Below are positions 1-8,630 of a DNA stretch of 64,000 nt, one piece after another (positions within the stretch are counted from its first letter, which is position 1; each line of letters begins with the position of its first letter). This DNA comes from Sphingobium sp. SYK-6 (GTDB lineage: Bacteria > Pseudomonadota > Alphaproteobacteria > Sphingomonadales > Sphingomonadaceae): assembly GCF_000283515.1 (NCBI RefSeq), contig NC_015976.1, forward strand, positions 3,008,501 through 3,072,500. The letters run 5' to 3'. Below the pieces are notes generated by a model, which saw only the letters and a list, made by a program, of their open reading frames with translations, was not told where the DNA came from and ran no database searches. The position numbers and the translations under genes were made by a program.

Positions 1-2
1 TT

Positions 3-1097
3 GCCGGGCGCCTGACGGTGCATGAGGATGCCACCACGAAATCGGTGTTCGGTGCCGCCACGCTGCGGCCGGCGGACCGGGTCAAGCTCAACCTCGGCCT
101 GCGCTACTCGGTGGTCTCGAAGGACGCTTTCCGCGCCCTGCACAACGGCACGGCGGACCCGAACTTCCCGACGCCGGAAAACTATGTGCCGGCCAGCAAG
201 GCCGTCAGCGATACGCTGAACGCCATCCTGGGCTCGAACAACATGGATTTCCCGGATCCCTCGCGCGAGGATGACAAGCTCATGCCGTCCGTGAGCGTGC
301 AGTTCGATGCGACGCCGGACCTCACGGCTTATGCGAGCTATACCAAGGGCTTCAAGGCCGGCGGCTACAGCGGCGGCTCGGCCGGCGGGGACTTCGGCCC
401 GGAAACAGTCAATGCCTATGAAGTCGGCCTGAAGGGCAATCTCTTCGCCCGGCAGGTCACATTCTCGCTGAGCGCATTCCGGGGCGATTATTCGGGCCTT
501 CAGGAATCCGTGTCGGAAACCCTGCCCAGCGGCACGGTGCGCGTCAGTGTCGCCAATGCCGCATCCGCCCGCTCGCAAGGCGTGGAATTCTCGGCGAGCT
601 GGCGCATGACCAGCTGGCTGACCGCCAGCACCGACCTCGCTTATCTGGACGCGATCTATCTCAACTATGATGGCGCGCCCTGTTCGTCGATCCAGACCCT
701 GCTCGGCGCCTCGGCCGGCTGCGTTGGCCGGCGGCAGGACCTCTCCGGCAAGCGGCGCGGCTTCGCGCCCGAATGGACCGGCAATGTCCGCCTCGATGCG
801 ACCATCCCGGCCGGGGACATGCAGGTGCGGATTTCGCCGCTCCTCTACTTCAGCTCCTGGTATTTCCAGTCCTCCACGGCGGATGACCTGATCCGGCAGA
901 AGGGCTACGCGAAAGTCGATCTGCGCGTCGGGGTCGGGCCGCAGGATGATCGCTGGAGCGTGGCGGTGATCGGCCAGAACCTGACCGACCGCGCCACTGC
1001 CGGGTTCCGCCAGACGGTGAGCGGCGCCAATGGTTCGGTCTCGGCGCTCGCCGAGCGCCCGCGCACGGTCGCGGTCCAGCTGACCGCGCGTTACTGA
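3..1097 (+). CDS. TonB-dependent receptor, C-terminal part (cut by window edge)
   Basis: This is the beta-barrel end of an outer-membrane TonB-dependent receptor, which takes up scarce or bulky compounds using TonB/ExbBD energy. The frame is open to the left edge with no stop, so the GTG at 18 is internal and the plug domain lies outside the window. Visible barrel features are a YASYTKGFKAGGYSGG strand, alternating aromatic strands and a C-terminal aromatic residue (TARY). It lies 76 bases upstream of an exported SnoaL gene, with an aldehyde dehydrogenase after that, which fits a substrate-uptake role in a catabolic operon. The substrate cannot be read from the sequence. Confidence 0.93.
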   Translation, partial: AGRLTVHEDATTKSVFGAATLRPADRVKLNLGLRYSVVSKDAFRALHNGTADPNFPTPENYVPASKAVSDTLNAILGSNNMDFPDPSREDDKLMPSVSVQFDATPDLTAYASYTKGFKAGGYSGGSAGGDFGPETVNAYEVGLKGNLFARQVTFSLSAFRGDYSGLQESVSETLPSGTVRVSVANAASARSQGVEFSASWRMTSWLTASTDLAYLDAIYLNYDGAPCSSIQTLLGASAGCVGRRQDLSGKRRGFAPEWTGNVRLDATIPAGDMQVRISPLLYFSSWYFQSSTADDLIRQKGYAKVDLRVGVGPQDDRWSVAVIGQNLTDRATAGFRQTVSGANGSVSALAERPRTVAVQLTARY

Positions 1098-1173
1098 GAT
1101 GGGAGGGCGGCGGGGCCTTGCTCCGCCGCCCGACACGGGCCCGCCGCAGGGCCGACACAGGAGAGCCTCGCGC

Positions 1174-1752
1174 ATGAAGTCGCCCTTGATGATGATGCTG
1201 GTCGCCTTCGCCGCCACGTCCCCGAGCCATGCCCAGACCGTCACCACGGCGGAGGGGCAGGCAGCGCTGATCGCCAGCGCGGACAGCAAGCTCGAAGCCA
1301 ACAAGAAGCTCGTCTATGACATGTACCGGGAGGTGCTGCTCGGCGGGCGCGCCGATCTGGTCGATCGCTACTTCACGGTCGAATATCTGCAGCATAATCC
1401 CAATGTCGCTTCGGGCCGCGACGCGCTGGCAAAGTTCATTCGCGGGTCGCGGCCCGAGCGTCCGGTGAATCCCACGATCACGCTGCCGCTCATCACCATC
1501 ATGGCCGAGCGCGACCTCGTTCTGGTCGTGACGCAGCGCCCCATGCGCGACGAAGGCGGCGAAGGCTATGTGACGAGCTGGTTCGATCTTTTCCGCATTG
1601 CCGACGGCAGGATCGCCGAGCATTGGGATCCGGCGCTGAAGTCCGCCGCAATGCTTCGGTTCGATCCCAACAGCGTGCCCGAGGCGCTGTCGGCGATCGA
1701 AGCGGAGACCGCGAAGGATGAAAAGAAACCCGGGGGCGACCCCGAACGCTGA
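1174..1752 (+). CDS. Exported SnoaL-like (NTF2 fold) protein
   Basis: This 192-residue protein has a Sec signal peptide (residues 1-21, ending SHAQ) and one SnoaL-like domain. The start at 1174 is chosen because a purine-rich site (CAGGAGAG) lies just upstream and the signal peptide begins there; the longer in-frame start at 1099 has neither. The segments EYLQHNP and FDLFRIADGRIAEHWD match the SnoaL-like aldol-condensation-enzyme group (COG4922 type). The true reaction is unknown. It is between the receptor and an aldehyde dehydrogenase, so a periplasmic lyase, isomerase or hydratase step on the imported compound is plausible. Confidence 0.88.
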   Translation: MKSPLMMMLVAFAATSPSHAQTVTTAEGQAALIASADSKLEANKKLVYDMYREVLLGGRADLVDRYFTVEYLQHNPNVASGRDALAKFIRGSRPERPVNPTITLPLITIMAERDLVLVVTQRPMRDEGGEGYVTSWFDLFRIADGRIAEHWDPALKSAAMLRFDPNSVPEALSAIEAETAKDEKKPGGDPER

Positions 1753-1815
1753 TATCATGCAAGCCGGTGCGACCGATCGCCCGGAGTCGGCCACGACGTC
1801 ATCTGGAGGAACGAT

Positions 1816-3234
1816 ATGGACCATGAATTCAAGCTGCTGATCGACGGCAAGGCCGTCGATGGCGCAAGCAGTTTCGATGTCATCAATCCTGCGACCGGAG
1901 AAGCGTTCGCGCAATGCCCGAAGGCGGACGCGGCGATGCTCGAGGATGCGGTGGCCGCTGCCCGGCGGGCTTTCCCCGCATGGTCCGCCCTGCCCGTCGA
2001 GGAACGCGCCGCGCGGGTCAACGCGCTCGCCGATGCGCTGGAAGCGCGCGCCAGCGAATTCGCGAGCCTGCTGACGCGCGAACAGGGCAAGCCGATCGAT
2101 CAGGCCATGTACGAGATCATGGGCAGCGTGTTCACGCTGCGCGCCTTCGCGGACATGCGGATCGAAACGAAGGTCCTGCGCGAGGGCGAGGGCAACACGG
2201 TCATCGAACATCGCACGCCGCTCGGGGTCGTCGGCGCGATCACGCCGTGGAATTTCCCGGTGATCCTGCTGATGAACAAGCTCGGCCCGGCACTGGTGAC
2301 CGGCAATTGCGTGGTCGCCAAGCCCGCGCCGACGACGCCGCTCACCACGCTTCTGTTCGGGGAGCTGGCGAAGGACATCCTGCCTGCGGGCGTGTTCAAT
2401 GTGCTGTGCGACGAGAATGAGCTGGGCCCGCTCCTCACCAGCCATCCCGACATCGCGAAAATCGCGTTCACCGGATCGACGGCGACCGGCAAGAAAGTGA
2501 TGGCCTCGGCGGCGGACAGCGTGAAGCGCGTGACGCTGGAACTGGGCGGCAATGATGCCGCGATCGTGCTCGACGATGTCGATCCGCGGACGGTGGCGGG
2601 CAAGGTCTATCAGGGCGCAATGGCCAATGCCGGCCAGATCTGCGTGGCGATCAAGCGGGCCTATGTGCCTTCTTCCATGTATGACGAGTTCTGCGACGAG
2701 CTGGCCCGGCTGGCTGGCGAGGCCGTGGTGGATGATGGCGCGCGGCAAGGCGCGACGATCGGCCCGATCCAGAACAGGATGCAGTTCGAGAAGGTCAAGG
2801 CGCTGCTCGACAGCGCCCGGGCGGAAGGCACCATCCTGTCCGGCGGTGAAGCGCTCGACCGGCCCGGCTATTTCATCCCGCCGACCATCGTGCGCGATCT
2901 CGACGATGATGCGCCGCTGGTCCGGGAGGAACAGTTCGGTCCGGTGCTGCCGGTGCTCAAATATGACGATATCGACGATGTGATCGCACGCGCGAATAAC
3001 AGCGATTACGGGCTCGGCGGCACGGTCTGGGGCCGGGATGTGGCGCGCGCGACCGAAGTCGCCAAGCGCATCGATACCGGCACGGTCTGGGTGAACCAGC
3101 ATCTCGCGATCGATGCCAACATCCCCTTCCGCGGGTCCAAGCAGTCCGGTCTTGGCGGCGAACTCGGCGAGGCGGGCCTGTTCGAATATACGCAGGCGCA
3201 CATCATCAACGCGGTTCCGCTCGAGGACCGCTGA
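1816..3234 (+). CDS. NAD(P)-dependent aldehyde dehydrogenase
   Basis: This 472-residue cytosolic enzyme of the aldehyde dehydrogenase superfamily oxidises an aldehyde to the acid. The cofactor motif GSTATG is at residues 220-225, the general base is Glu242 in LELGGND, and the nucleophile is Cys276 in GQICVAIKR. The start at 1816 follows a good ribosome site (GGAGGAACGAT). Length is normal for the family. It is co-directional with the upstream SnoaL gene and ends in a strong hairpin terminator at 3246-3292. The substrate is unknown; an aromatic or aliphatic aldehyde from the local pathway is likely. Confidence 0.95.
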   Translation: MDHEFKLLIDGKAVDGASSFDVINPATGEAFAQCPKADAAMLEDAVAAARRAFPAWSALPVEERAARVNALADALEARASEFASLLTREQGKPIDQAMYEIMGSVFTLRAFADMRIETKVLREGEGNTVIEHRTPLGVVGAITPWNFPVILLMNKLGPALVTGNCVVAKPAPTTPLTTLLFGELAKDILPAGVFNVLCDENELGPLLTSHPDIAKIAFTGSTATGKKVMASAADSVKRVTLELGGNDAAIVLDDVDPRTVAGKVYQGAMANAGQICVAIKRAYVPSSMYDEFCDELARLAGEAVVDDGARQGATIGPIQNRMQFEKVKALLDSARAEGTILSGGEALDRPGYFIPPTIVRDLDDDAPLVREEQFGPVLPVLKYDDIDDVIARANNSDYGLGGTVWGRDVARATEVAKRIDTGTVWVNQHLAIDANIPFRGSKQSGLGGELGEAGLFEYTQAHIINAVPLEDR

Positions 3235-3245
3235 CGCGCGCGATT

Positions 3246-3292
3246 GGCGGCCCGGCCTCCCTGCTGAGGGGCGCTCGGGCCGCCTTTTTTTT
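3246..3292 (+). terminator. Rho-independent terminator after the 1816-3234 aldehyde dehydrogenase
   Basis: A perfect 9-bp stem (GGCGGCCCG at 3246-3254 with CGGGCCGCC at 3276-3284) is followed by eight T residues at 3285-3292. The T run is on the plus strand, so it serves the plus-strand gene. It touches the stop codon of the convergent aldehyde dehydrogenase. Confidence 0.9.
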
Positions 3293-4761
3293 CAGAGCTG
3301 GGCGGGCATCGCGTCCAGCAGCACGGTCTTGGTCTCGAGATAGGCCTGCAGACCTTCAACCCCGCCTTCCCGGCCGATCCCGGATTGCTTGAACCCGCCG
3401 AAAGGCATGCCGAATTCGAGACGCATGCCGTTCTGTCCCACGCCGCCCGTGCGCATCTGCCGCGCGATGCGATAAGCGGCATCGGCATCATTGGTCAGCA
3501 CCGATCCGTTCAGTCCGTACTGGCTTTCATTGGCGATGCGGATGGCGTCTTCCTCGTCCTCTGCCGGAATGAGGGCCAGCACCGGGCCGAAAATCTCCTC
3601 CTGCGCGATGCGGCTGCGATTATCGACATTCGCGAACAGGGTCGGCTCGATGAAATAGCCCTTGTTGAACGCTTCGGGCCGTCCGCCGCCGGTCACCAAG
3701 TCGGCGCTCTCCCGGCCGAGCGCGATATAGTCCTCCACCCGGTCCAGCTGGCGCTTCATGGCGAGCGGGCCGAGCTGGGTATCGGGCGCATCGCTGTGCC
3801 CGATCTTGATGCCTTCCATCACGCGGGCGATGGCGTCGGCCAGTTCGTCGTGGCGCTTTTTGGGCACGATGGCGCGGCTCAGCATGGCGCAGACCTGGCC
3901 GGACATGATGGTGATCGTGTTGCCCAGGATGGCGGCTGCGGCCTCGATCGGGAAATCGTCGCGCACGATGGCGGCCGACTTGCCGCCCAGTTCGAGCGTG
4001 CAGCGCGCCACACGGCTCGCGCACACTTGCCCGATCCGCTTGCCCGCGGCCGTGGAGCCCGTGAAGCTGACCTTGTCCACATCCGGGTTGTTCACCAGAT
4101 GATCGGAGGCATCGCGATCGGCGCAGACGAGGTTGAGCACCCCGGCCGGGAAGCCCGCCGCCTCCGCAGCCTCCGCCATGATATAGGCCTCGAGCGGCGT
4201 TTCCGGCGAGGGCTTCATGATGACGGTGCAACCCGCCACCAGCGCATAGGCGACCTTGCTGGACATGGTGGCGAACGGCGCATTCCAGGGCGCGATGCAG
4301 ACCGTCACGCCCACCGGCTCGCGGACCACGAGGGCCGTGTCCACCTGCGCGCTCGGGCGGCGCTCGACGAAGGGATAGCTCTCGCCCAGCGACGCGATGA
4401 ACTCCAGCGTCGCGACGCCGCCGCCATGCATGATCGGCGCGAAGCTGGCGAGGCCGCCGACCTGCGCCGTCCAGGCAGCCGACAATTCCCCGATGCGCTC
4501 CTTGAGGATCGCGGCCCAGCGGCCGACGAGCGCGCCGCGTTCGGCGGGGCTCATGCCGCTCCAGGCACCATTGTCGAACGCGCGCCGGGCCGCCGCCACG
4601 GCGCTGTCCATATCCTCGTTCGTGGCCTCGGCGACGCGCGCGACCACTTCCTCGCTGTTGGGCGATACGATCTCGATCCTGCCACCGCGTGCGGGAGCGA
4701 CCCACTGGCCGTCGATGAAAAGCTTGTCTGGATGCGCGATCCGGATGCCGTCAGGGGTCAT
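3292..4761 (-). CDS. NAD(P)-dependent aldehyde dehydrogenase
   Basis: A 489-residue aldehyde dehydrogenase with the base Glu257 in LELGGKSAA and the nucleophile Cys291 in SGQVCAMLSR; the cofactor motif is FTGSTAAGKRIG. The ATG at 4761 follows a GGAGAGAAT ribosome site on the minus strand. It belongs to a different subgroup from the convergent neighbour at 1816-3234 (shared fold, low visible identity) and looks more like the enzyme at 55767-57239. It is divergent from the SnoaL operon that starts at 4875, with an operator-like palindrome in the shared promoter region, so both directions may be under one repressor. Confidence 0.95.
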   Translation of the reverse strand: MTPDGIRIAHPDKLFIDGQWVAPARGGRIEIVSPNSEEVVARVAEATNEDMDSAVAAARRAFDNGAWSGMSPAERGALVGRWAAILKERIGELSAAWTAQVGGLASFAPIMHGGGVATLEFIASLGESYPFVERRPSAQVDTALVVREPVGVTVCIAPWNAPFATMSSKVAYALVAGCTVIMKPSPETPLEAYIMAEAAEAAGFPAGVLNLVCADRDASDHLVNNPDVDKVSFTGSTAAGKRIGQVCASRVARCTLELGGKSAAIVRDDFPIEAAAAILGNTITIMSGQVCAMLSRAIVPKKRHDELADAIARVMEGIKIGHSDAPDTQLGPLAMKRQLDRVEDYIALGRESADLVTGGGRPEAFNKGYFIEPTLFANVDNRSRIAQEEIFGPVLALIPAEDEEDAIRIANESQYGLNGSVLTNDADAAYRIARQMRTGGVGQNGMRLEFGMPFGGFKQSGIGREGGVEGLQAYLETKTVLLDAMPAQL

Positions 4762-4800
4762 GTCCCATTCTCTCCTCCACGTTAAAAATTATCGGGGTTC

Positions 4801-4828
4801 TTGCAATAATTCTAACGACCGTTACGAT
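4801..4828 (+). promoter_or_regulatory. Promoter with an operator-like palindrome upstream of the SnoaL operon
   Basis: The palindrome TAACG-AC-CGTTA is at 4813-4824, inside the longer string TAACGACCGTTACGAT (4813-4828). TTGCAA (4801-4806) and TACGAT (4823-4828) could be -35 and -10 boxes with a 16-base spacer, so the palindrome would overlap the -10 box as expected for a repressor site. The same 16-mer with two changes is at 12695-12710, in the same position relative to another SnoaL gene. A TetR/GntR-type repressor is an inference; its gene is not in the window. Confidence 0.6.
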
Positions 4829-4874
4829 GATGCGCAACGAGATTGTCGCCGGAGCGGCTGATAGGAGGGTTGGG

Positions 4875-5513
4875 ATGTCTGATGAAATCGCGTCGCTGCG
4901 CGAGTCGATCGAGGCCTTGAGGGCGGAAGTCCACACGCTCAGAGACAGGACGTCGCGGGCCGAATCCCATCTCGCCATCGCCAATCTCCAGGCCGCTTAC
5001 GGCTATTATGTCGACAAGGGCCTGTGGGACGAGGCAGCCGACATGTTCACGCCGGACGGCACGCTCGAGATCGCCGGACGCGGCGTCTATGTCGGGCAGG
5101 ATCGGGTGCGGCAATATCTCCACGCGCTGCCGCCTTATGAGCGCGGTGTCCTGTTCAATCACATGCAGCTCCAGCCCGTCATCCATGTCGATGCCGATGG
5201 CGAGCGGGCGCAGGGCCGCTGGCGCGCCTTCATCCTCATTGCCTGGCTTGGCGGCGAATCCCGCTGGGGCGAGGCGGTCTATGAAAACCGCTATCGCAAG
5301 GTCGACGGCGTCTGGCGCATTGCCGCGCTGCATGCCTTCATCACATTCTATTGCGAGTATGATCGCGGGCTCAATCATGGCGGCGTTCCGATGGTCCGCA
5401 GCATCGATGGCCTCCAGCCCGACAAGCCCTCGACGCACGATTATGAGGCTTTCCCGGAAGTCTTCGTCCCGCCCTTCCATTATCCCAATCCGGTGAGCGG
5501 CCGGACATGGTGA
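4875..5513 (+). CDS. Cytosolic SnoaL-like (NTF2 fold) protein with C-terminal NPVSGR motif
   Basis: This 212-residue protein has no signal peptide. An N-terminal coiled-coil-like stretch (about residues 4-30) precedes a SnoaL-like domain with YGYYVDKGLWDEAADMF and FNHMQLQPVI, which supply the Asp and His used in scytalone-dehydratase-like members. It ends in FHYPNPVSGRTW. The start at 4875 follows AGGAGGG; the upstream in-frame ATG at 4827 overlaps the predicted promoter. It is first in an operon with a double NTF2-like protein, an SDR and an MFS carrier. It closely resembles domains 2 and 3 of the triple-domain proteins at 27-34 kb and may represent their single-domain ancestor. A lyase, dehydratase or isomerase role is inferred. 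Confidence 0.9.
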   Translation: MSDEIASLRESIEALRAEVHTLRDRTSRAESHLAIANLQAAYGYYVDKGLWDEAADMFTPDGTLEIAGRGVYVGQDRVRQYLHALPPYERGVLFNHMQLQPVIHVDADGERAQGRWRAFILIAWLGGESRWGEAVYENRYRKVDGVWRIAALHAFITFYCEYDRGLNHGGVPMVRSIDGLQPDKPSTHDYEAFPEVFVPPFHYPNPVSGRTW

Positions 5514-6388
5514 GCGCGATGCCGGTCGTCCATGAGCGGGCAGCGCTTTATGCGGTCATGGATCGGTTCATGGAGGCGCTCGTCGCGCGCGATCCGGGCC
5601 GGGTGCGCTGGGCCGATGGCCTTTGCGTGACCGAGAACAACGTGGCCCTGATGATGGGGGACGGCGTCTGGGGCACGGCGACAGCGCGGGGCGATTATGA
5701 CCTGCGTTTCGCCGATCCGCAGACCGGTCAAGTCGGCCTGTTCACGACGATCACCGAGACGGTCGAGGAGTCGGCTTTCACTGTCCGGCTCGGCGTCGAT
5801 CCCTCGGGCGCGATCACGCAGGTCGAGACTCTGGTCGTCCGCCAGAGCGACGAGGCGCTGGTGTTCGCGAACCCCCGCTTCGAACGAAAACCGGTGCTGG
5901 AAGCGATCGTGCCGGAAGCGGAGCGGATGAGCCGCGAGCGGCTGCGCGCCGTGGCGGACGGCTATTTCAACACGCTCGAGCAGAATGACGGGCAGCTCTT
6001 CACGCGCTTCCATCCCGAGTGCAATCGCGTCGAGAACGGCGTGCAGACGACCAACAATCCCGATTTCATGCTGCCCATCGCCGGCCTCCCCTGCGAGGAG
6101 CAGTTCCGGCTGGGCTGGTATCGTTATGACGATCGCCTGCGCGGTCGCCGCTTCCCGCTCGTCGATGTCGAGCGGGGGCTGGTGCTGGCTTATGGCTTCA
6201 TCGATCATTGCGGGCGGCTTGCGGACTATACGCTGACCAATGGCGAGCATGTCTCCTCGCTGATCCGCCGTCCGCACACATTCTATCTCGCCGAACTGTT
6301 CAAGATCGAGAATGGCGCGCTGCGCCAGATCGAGGCGAACTTCATCACCGTGCCTTATCACATGCCCTCGCCATGGGATCGCCCGTGA
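5507..6388 (+). CDS. Double NTF2-like protein, DUF8021-like
   Basis: A 293-residue protein without signal peptide or membrane segment. The first half (residues 10-125, with WADGLCVTENNV and GDGVWGT) resembles the DUF8021 fold found in fungal and bacterial proteins, and the second half (about 145-290, with GYFNTLEQNDG, NRVENGVQTTNN and LFKIENGALRQIEANF) repeats the same pattern. I am not certain of the family assignment. The start at 5507 overlaps the previous gene by 7 bases; the ATG at 5519 is an alternative. Its operon position suggests it acts on the same metabolite as the SnoaL protein and the SDR. Confidence 0.85.
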   Translation: MVSAMPVVHERAALYAVMDRFMEALVARDPGRVRWADGLCVTENNVALMMGDGVWGTATARGDYDLRFADPQTGQVGLFTTITETVEESAFTVRLGVDPSGAITQVETLVVRQSDEALVFANPRFERKPVLEAIVPEAERMSRERLRAVADGYFNTLEQNDGQLFTRFHPECNRVENGVQTTNNPDFMLPIAGLPCEEQFRLGWYRYDDRLRGRRFPLVDVERGLVLAYGFIDHCGRLADYTLTNGEHVSSLIRRPHTFYLAELFKIENGALRQIEANFITVPYHMPSPWDRP

Positions 6389-7185
6389 GCGCGCGGCTGA
6401 CAGAGACGGTCGCCTTCGTGACCGGCGGCGGGCGCGGCCTTGGCGCGGGCATTGCGACGGCACTGGCCGAGGCGGGCGCTTCGGTGGTCGTGGCGGCGCG
6501 CACCCTGCCGCAGGTCGAGGAGACGGTGCAGGCCATCACCCGTGCCGGCGGACGGGCGATTGCGGTGCGCTGCGACGTTACCGATCGTGACAGTGTGGCG
6601 GCCGCCTATGCGGACGCGAAGGCGGCATTCGGCGTGCCGGACCTGCTGGTCAACAATGCCGGCGTGCAGGGCCCGCTCGGCCCGGCGGGGCTGGTCGATA
6701 CGCAGGCCTGGTGGGATACGCAGGCGGTCCACGTCCTGGGCGCCCTGCACTGCATTTCGACGGCGCTGCCCGACATGATCGAGCGCGGCCATGGCCGCAT
6801 CCTCAACATCGCCTCGCAGGCAGGCACGTTCGTCGCGCCCTTCGCCTCGGCCTATGCAGTCGCGAAGGCCAGCCTCATCCGCCTCACGGAGCATCTGGAT
6901 TTCGAGCAGAAGGCAGCCGGCGTGCGCGCCTTCGCCATCCAGCCGGGCACGATCATGACGGCGATGGCGCAGGAGACCCTGAAATCCCCGGAGGCCCATG
7001 CCTTCGCCAAACCGCTGGTCGCCTTGCTCGAATCCACCACGGCGGAGGAGAGCGCGCAGGGTATGGCCCGGCTGCGCCGGTTCGTGGTGGCGCTCGCCGC
7101 CGGTGAGCATGATGCGATGGCGGGGCGCTATCTGGATATCGAGAAGGATATCCCCGATGCGGTCACGGGGCATCAGCCGTCGTGA
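6373..7185 (+). CDS. Short-chain dehydrogenase/reductase (SDR)
   Basis: A 270-residue classical SDR, which oxidises an alcohol or reduces a ketone with NAD(P). The cofactor motif TGGGRGLG is at residues 17-24, NNAG follows, and the catalytic set is Ser148, Tyr161 and Lys165 (YAVAK). The start at 6373 overlaps the end of the upstream gene by 16 bases, which suggests translational coupling; the long upstream extension of the frame is antiparallel noise from that gene. The stop overlaps the next gene's GTG by 4 bases. Confidence 0.95.
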   Translation: MGSPVSARLTETVAFVTGGGRGLGAGIATALAEAGASVVVAARTLPQVEETVQAITRAGGRAIAVRCDVTDRDSVAAAYADAKAAFGVPDLLVNNAGVQGPLGPAGLVDTQAWWDTQAVHVLGALHCISTALPDMIERGHGRILNIASQAGTFVAPFASAYAVAKASLIRLTEHLDFEQKAAGVRAFAIQPGTIMTAMAQETLKSPEAHAFAKPLVALLESTTAEESAQGMARLRRFVVALAAGEHDAMAGRYLDIEKDIPDAVTGHQPS

Positions 7186-8432
7186 CGTCCGCGACCTCAT
7201 CCGCCGAGCGGCGGACGTTCATGCCGCTGCTCCTGTGCGCGCTGATCATGTTCATCGACGGGTACGATCTCTACGCCCTGCCGCTGGTCGTGCCTTATCT
7301 GTCGGCGGAACTTGGCGTTCCTCCCCAGCAGTTCGGCGTGGCGCTTTCCGCTGTCCTGCTCGGCCTCGGCCTCGGCGCGGTGCTGATCGCGCCGATGGGC
7401 GACAGGATCGGGCGCAGGCCGGTCATTCTCACCGCCACCGCCATGATGGGGCTGACTTGCCTCGGCACCGCCACCGGCTCGACGGTGACGGAGTTCACTT
7501 TGTGGCGCCTCGCGACCGGCCTTTCGCTCGGTGCCTGCCTGCCCAATGTGACGGCGCTGGTGGCCGAACTTGCGCCGCAGGGCAAAAGCGCGCGGACGCT
7601 GACGGTCGTCTCCATGGGCATTTCCGGCGGCGGCATCGTGGCGGGGCTGGTGGCACCGCCGCTCATATCGCTGGGCGGATGGCAATCGCTGTTCGTGGCC
7701 GGCGGTATCGCGACGCTGATCCTGCTGGTCGTGCTGGCCTGGAAGCTGCCCGAATCCCCGACGTTCAGGAAATCGGCCGGGCAAGCGCGGGAGAGGAAGT
7801 CCATTGCTTTCGTCCAGCTGCTCAGCCCGCCCCTCCTCTTCTCGACCGTCCTCTTCGCCGGGCTTTATGCTGTCAATGCGCTGGTGCTCTATTATGTGAC
7901 GAGCTGGGTGCCGACGATCCTGCCCAATGCCGGCTTCGCCATGGACACCGCGTCGCGCTTCCTGTCGCTGATCCAGCTCGGCGGCCTGCTGATCGGCCTC
8001 GGCCTTTCGCTGCTGCTGGATCGCGGCTGGGCCGTGCCCGCGATCGTGGGCACCTATGCCAGCGTCGTGGTCGCGCTGCTTCTGCTGGGCGTCGTGGCGC
8101 CGGGCCTGTGGAGCTGGGGCTTCCTGCTGCTCGTCGCGGGGGGCGGCATCTCGGCGGCGCATCTGGTCATCATGGCTGTCGCGGTCGGCTTCTTCCCGCC
8201 GCATCTGCGCTCCTCCGCGATCGGCATCGCGGTGGCCGTGGCCCGGCTCGGCGCGATTGGCGGGCCGATGCTGGGCGGCCTCGCGATCGGCGCGGGCGCC
8301 AGCACGTCGACATTCTTCGCGCTGGCGGTGCTCCCGGCCTGCCTGTGCATTGGCGGGGCCCTGTTGATCCCGAGAGCGCAACGCACCGCGAAAGCCGTCA
8401 CGCCGCCCGGCGCTGTCGGGGCCGGGGCCTGA
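7182..8432 (+). CDS. MFS transporter, aromatic-acid:H+ symporter (AAHS) type
   Basis: A 416-residue inner-membrane carrier with about 12 hydrophobic segments. FIDGYDLYALPLVVPYL in helix 1 and GDRIGRRP in the loop after helix 2 are typical of the AAHS family (PcaK/BenK type), which imports aromatic acids with protons. The GTG start at 7182 overlaps the SDR stop (GTGA), so it is translated in the same operon. It presumably imports the acid or phenolic substrate handled by the operon. It ends before a hairpin at 8445-8471. Confidence 0.92.
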   Translation: MTSATSSAERRTFMPLLLCALIMFIDGYDLYALPLVVPYLSAELGVPPQQFGVALSAVLLGLGLGAVLIAPMGDRIGRRPVILTATAMMGLTCLGTATGSTVTEFTLWRLATGLSLGACLPNVTALVAELAPQGKSARTLTVVSMGISGGGIVAGLVAPPLISLGGWQSLFVAGGIATLILLVVLAWKLPESPTFRKSAGQARERKSIAFVQLLSPPLLFSTVLFAGLYAVNALVLYYVTSWVPTILPNAGFAMDTASRFLSLIQLGGLLIGLGLSLLLDRGWAVPAIVGTYASVVVALLLLGVVAPGLWSWGFLLLVAGGGISAAHLVIMAVAVGFFPPHLRSSAIGIAVAVARLGAIGGPMLGGLAIGAGASTSTFFALAVLPACLCIGGALLIPRAQRTAKAVTPPGAVGAGA

Positions 8433-8444
8433 TTCACGCGGAAA

Positions 8445-8471
8445 CGCCCGGCGGGCAGGACCGGCCGGGCG
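8445..8471 (+). terminator. Hairpin after the MFS gene, possible terminator
   Basis: A perfect 8-bp stem, CGCCCGGC (8445-8452) with GCCGGGCG (8464-8471), lies 12 bases after the MFS stop codon. There is no T run, so termination is less certain than for the hairpin at 3246. Confidence 0.5.
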
Positions 8472-8630
8472 CTCATGTCTCGGAACGGTGGACCGGGCGT
8501 GGCGCCCGGCCCTGTGCATGCTAGGTCAGGCAGCGTGGACAAATTCCCAGGTCGATAAAGACGCCTGCTATCTGGGCATTTCAAGCGCGTAGCAGACCTT
8601 CCGGACGCGACGACATTGCGGTCGTTTTCC

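Noticed and set aside
1099..1173. Extended N terminus of the first exported SnoaL gene
   Set aside because: The extra 25 residues are Gly/Arg/Pro-rich and would bury the signal peptide, and the ribosome site fits the start at 1174.
850..3201. 783-codon open frame on the minus strand
   Set aside because: It is antisense to the aldehyde dehydrogenase at 1816-3234 and neighbouring genes. Its translation is Arg/His/Asp-rich with no domain, as expected for a GC-rich shadow frame.
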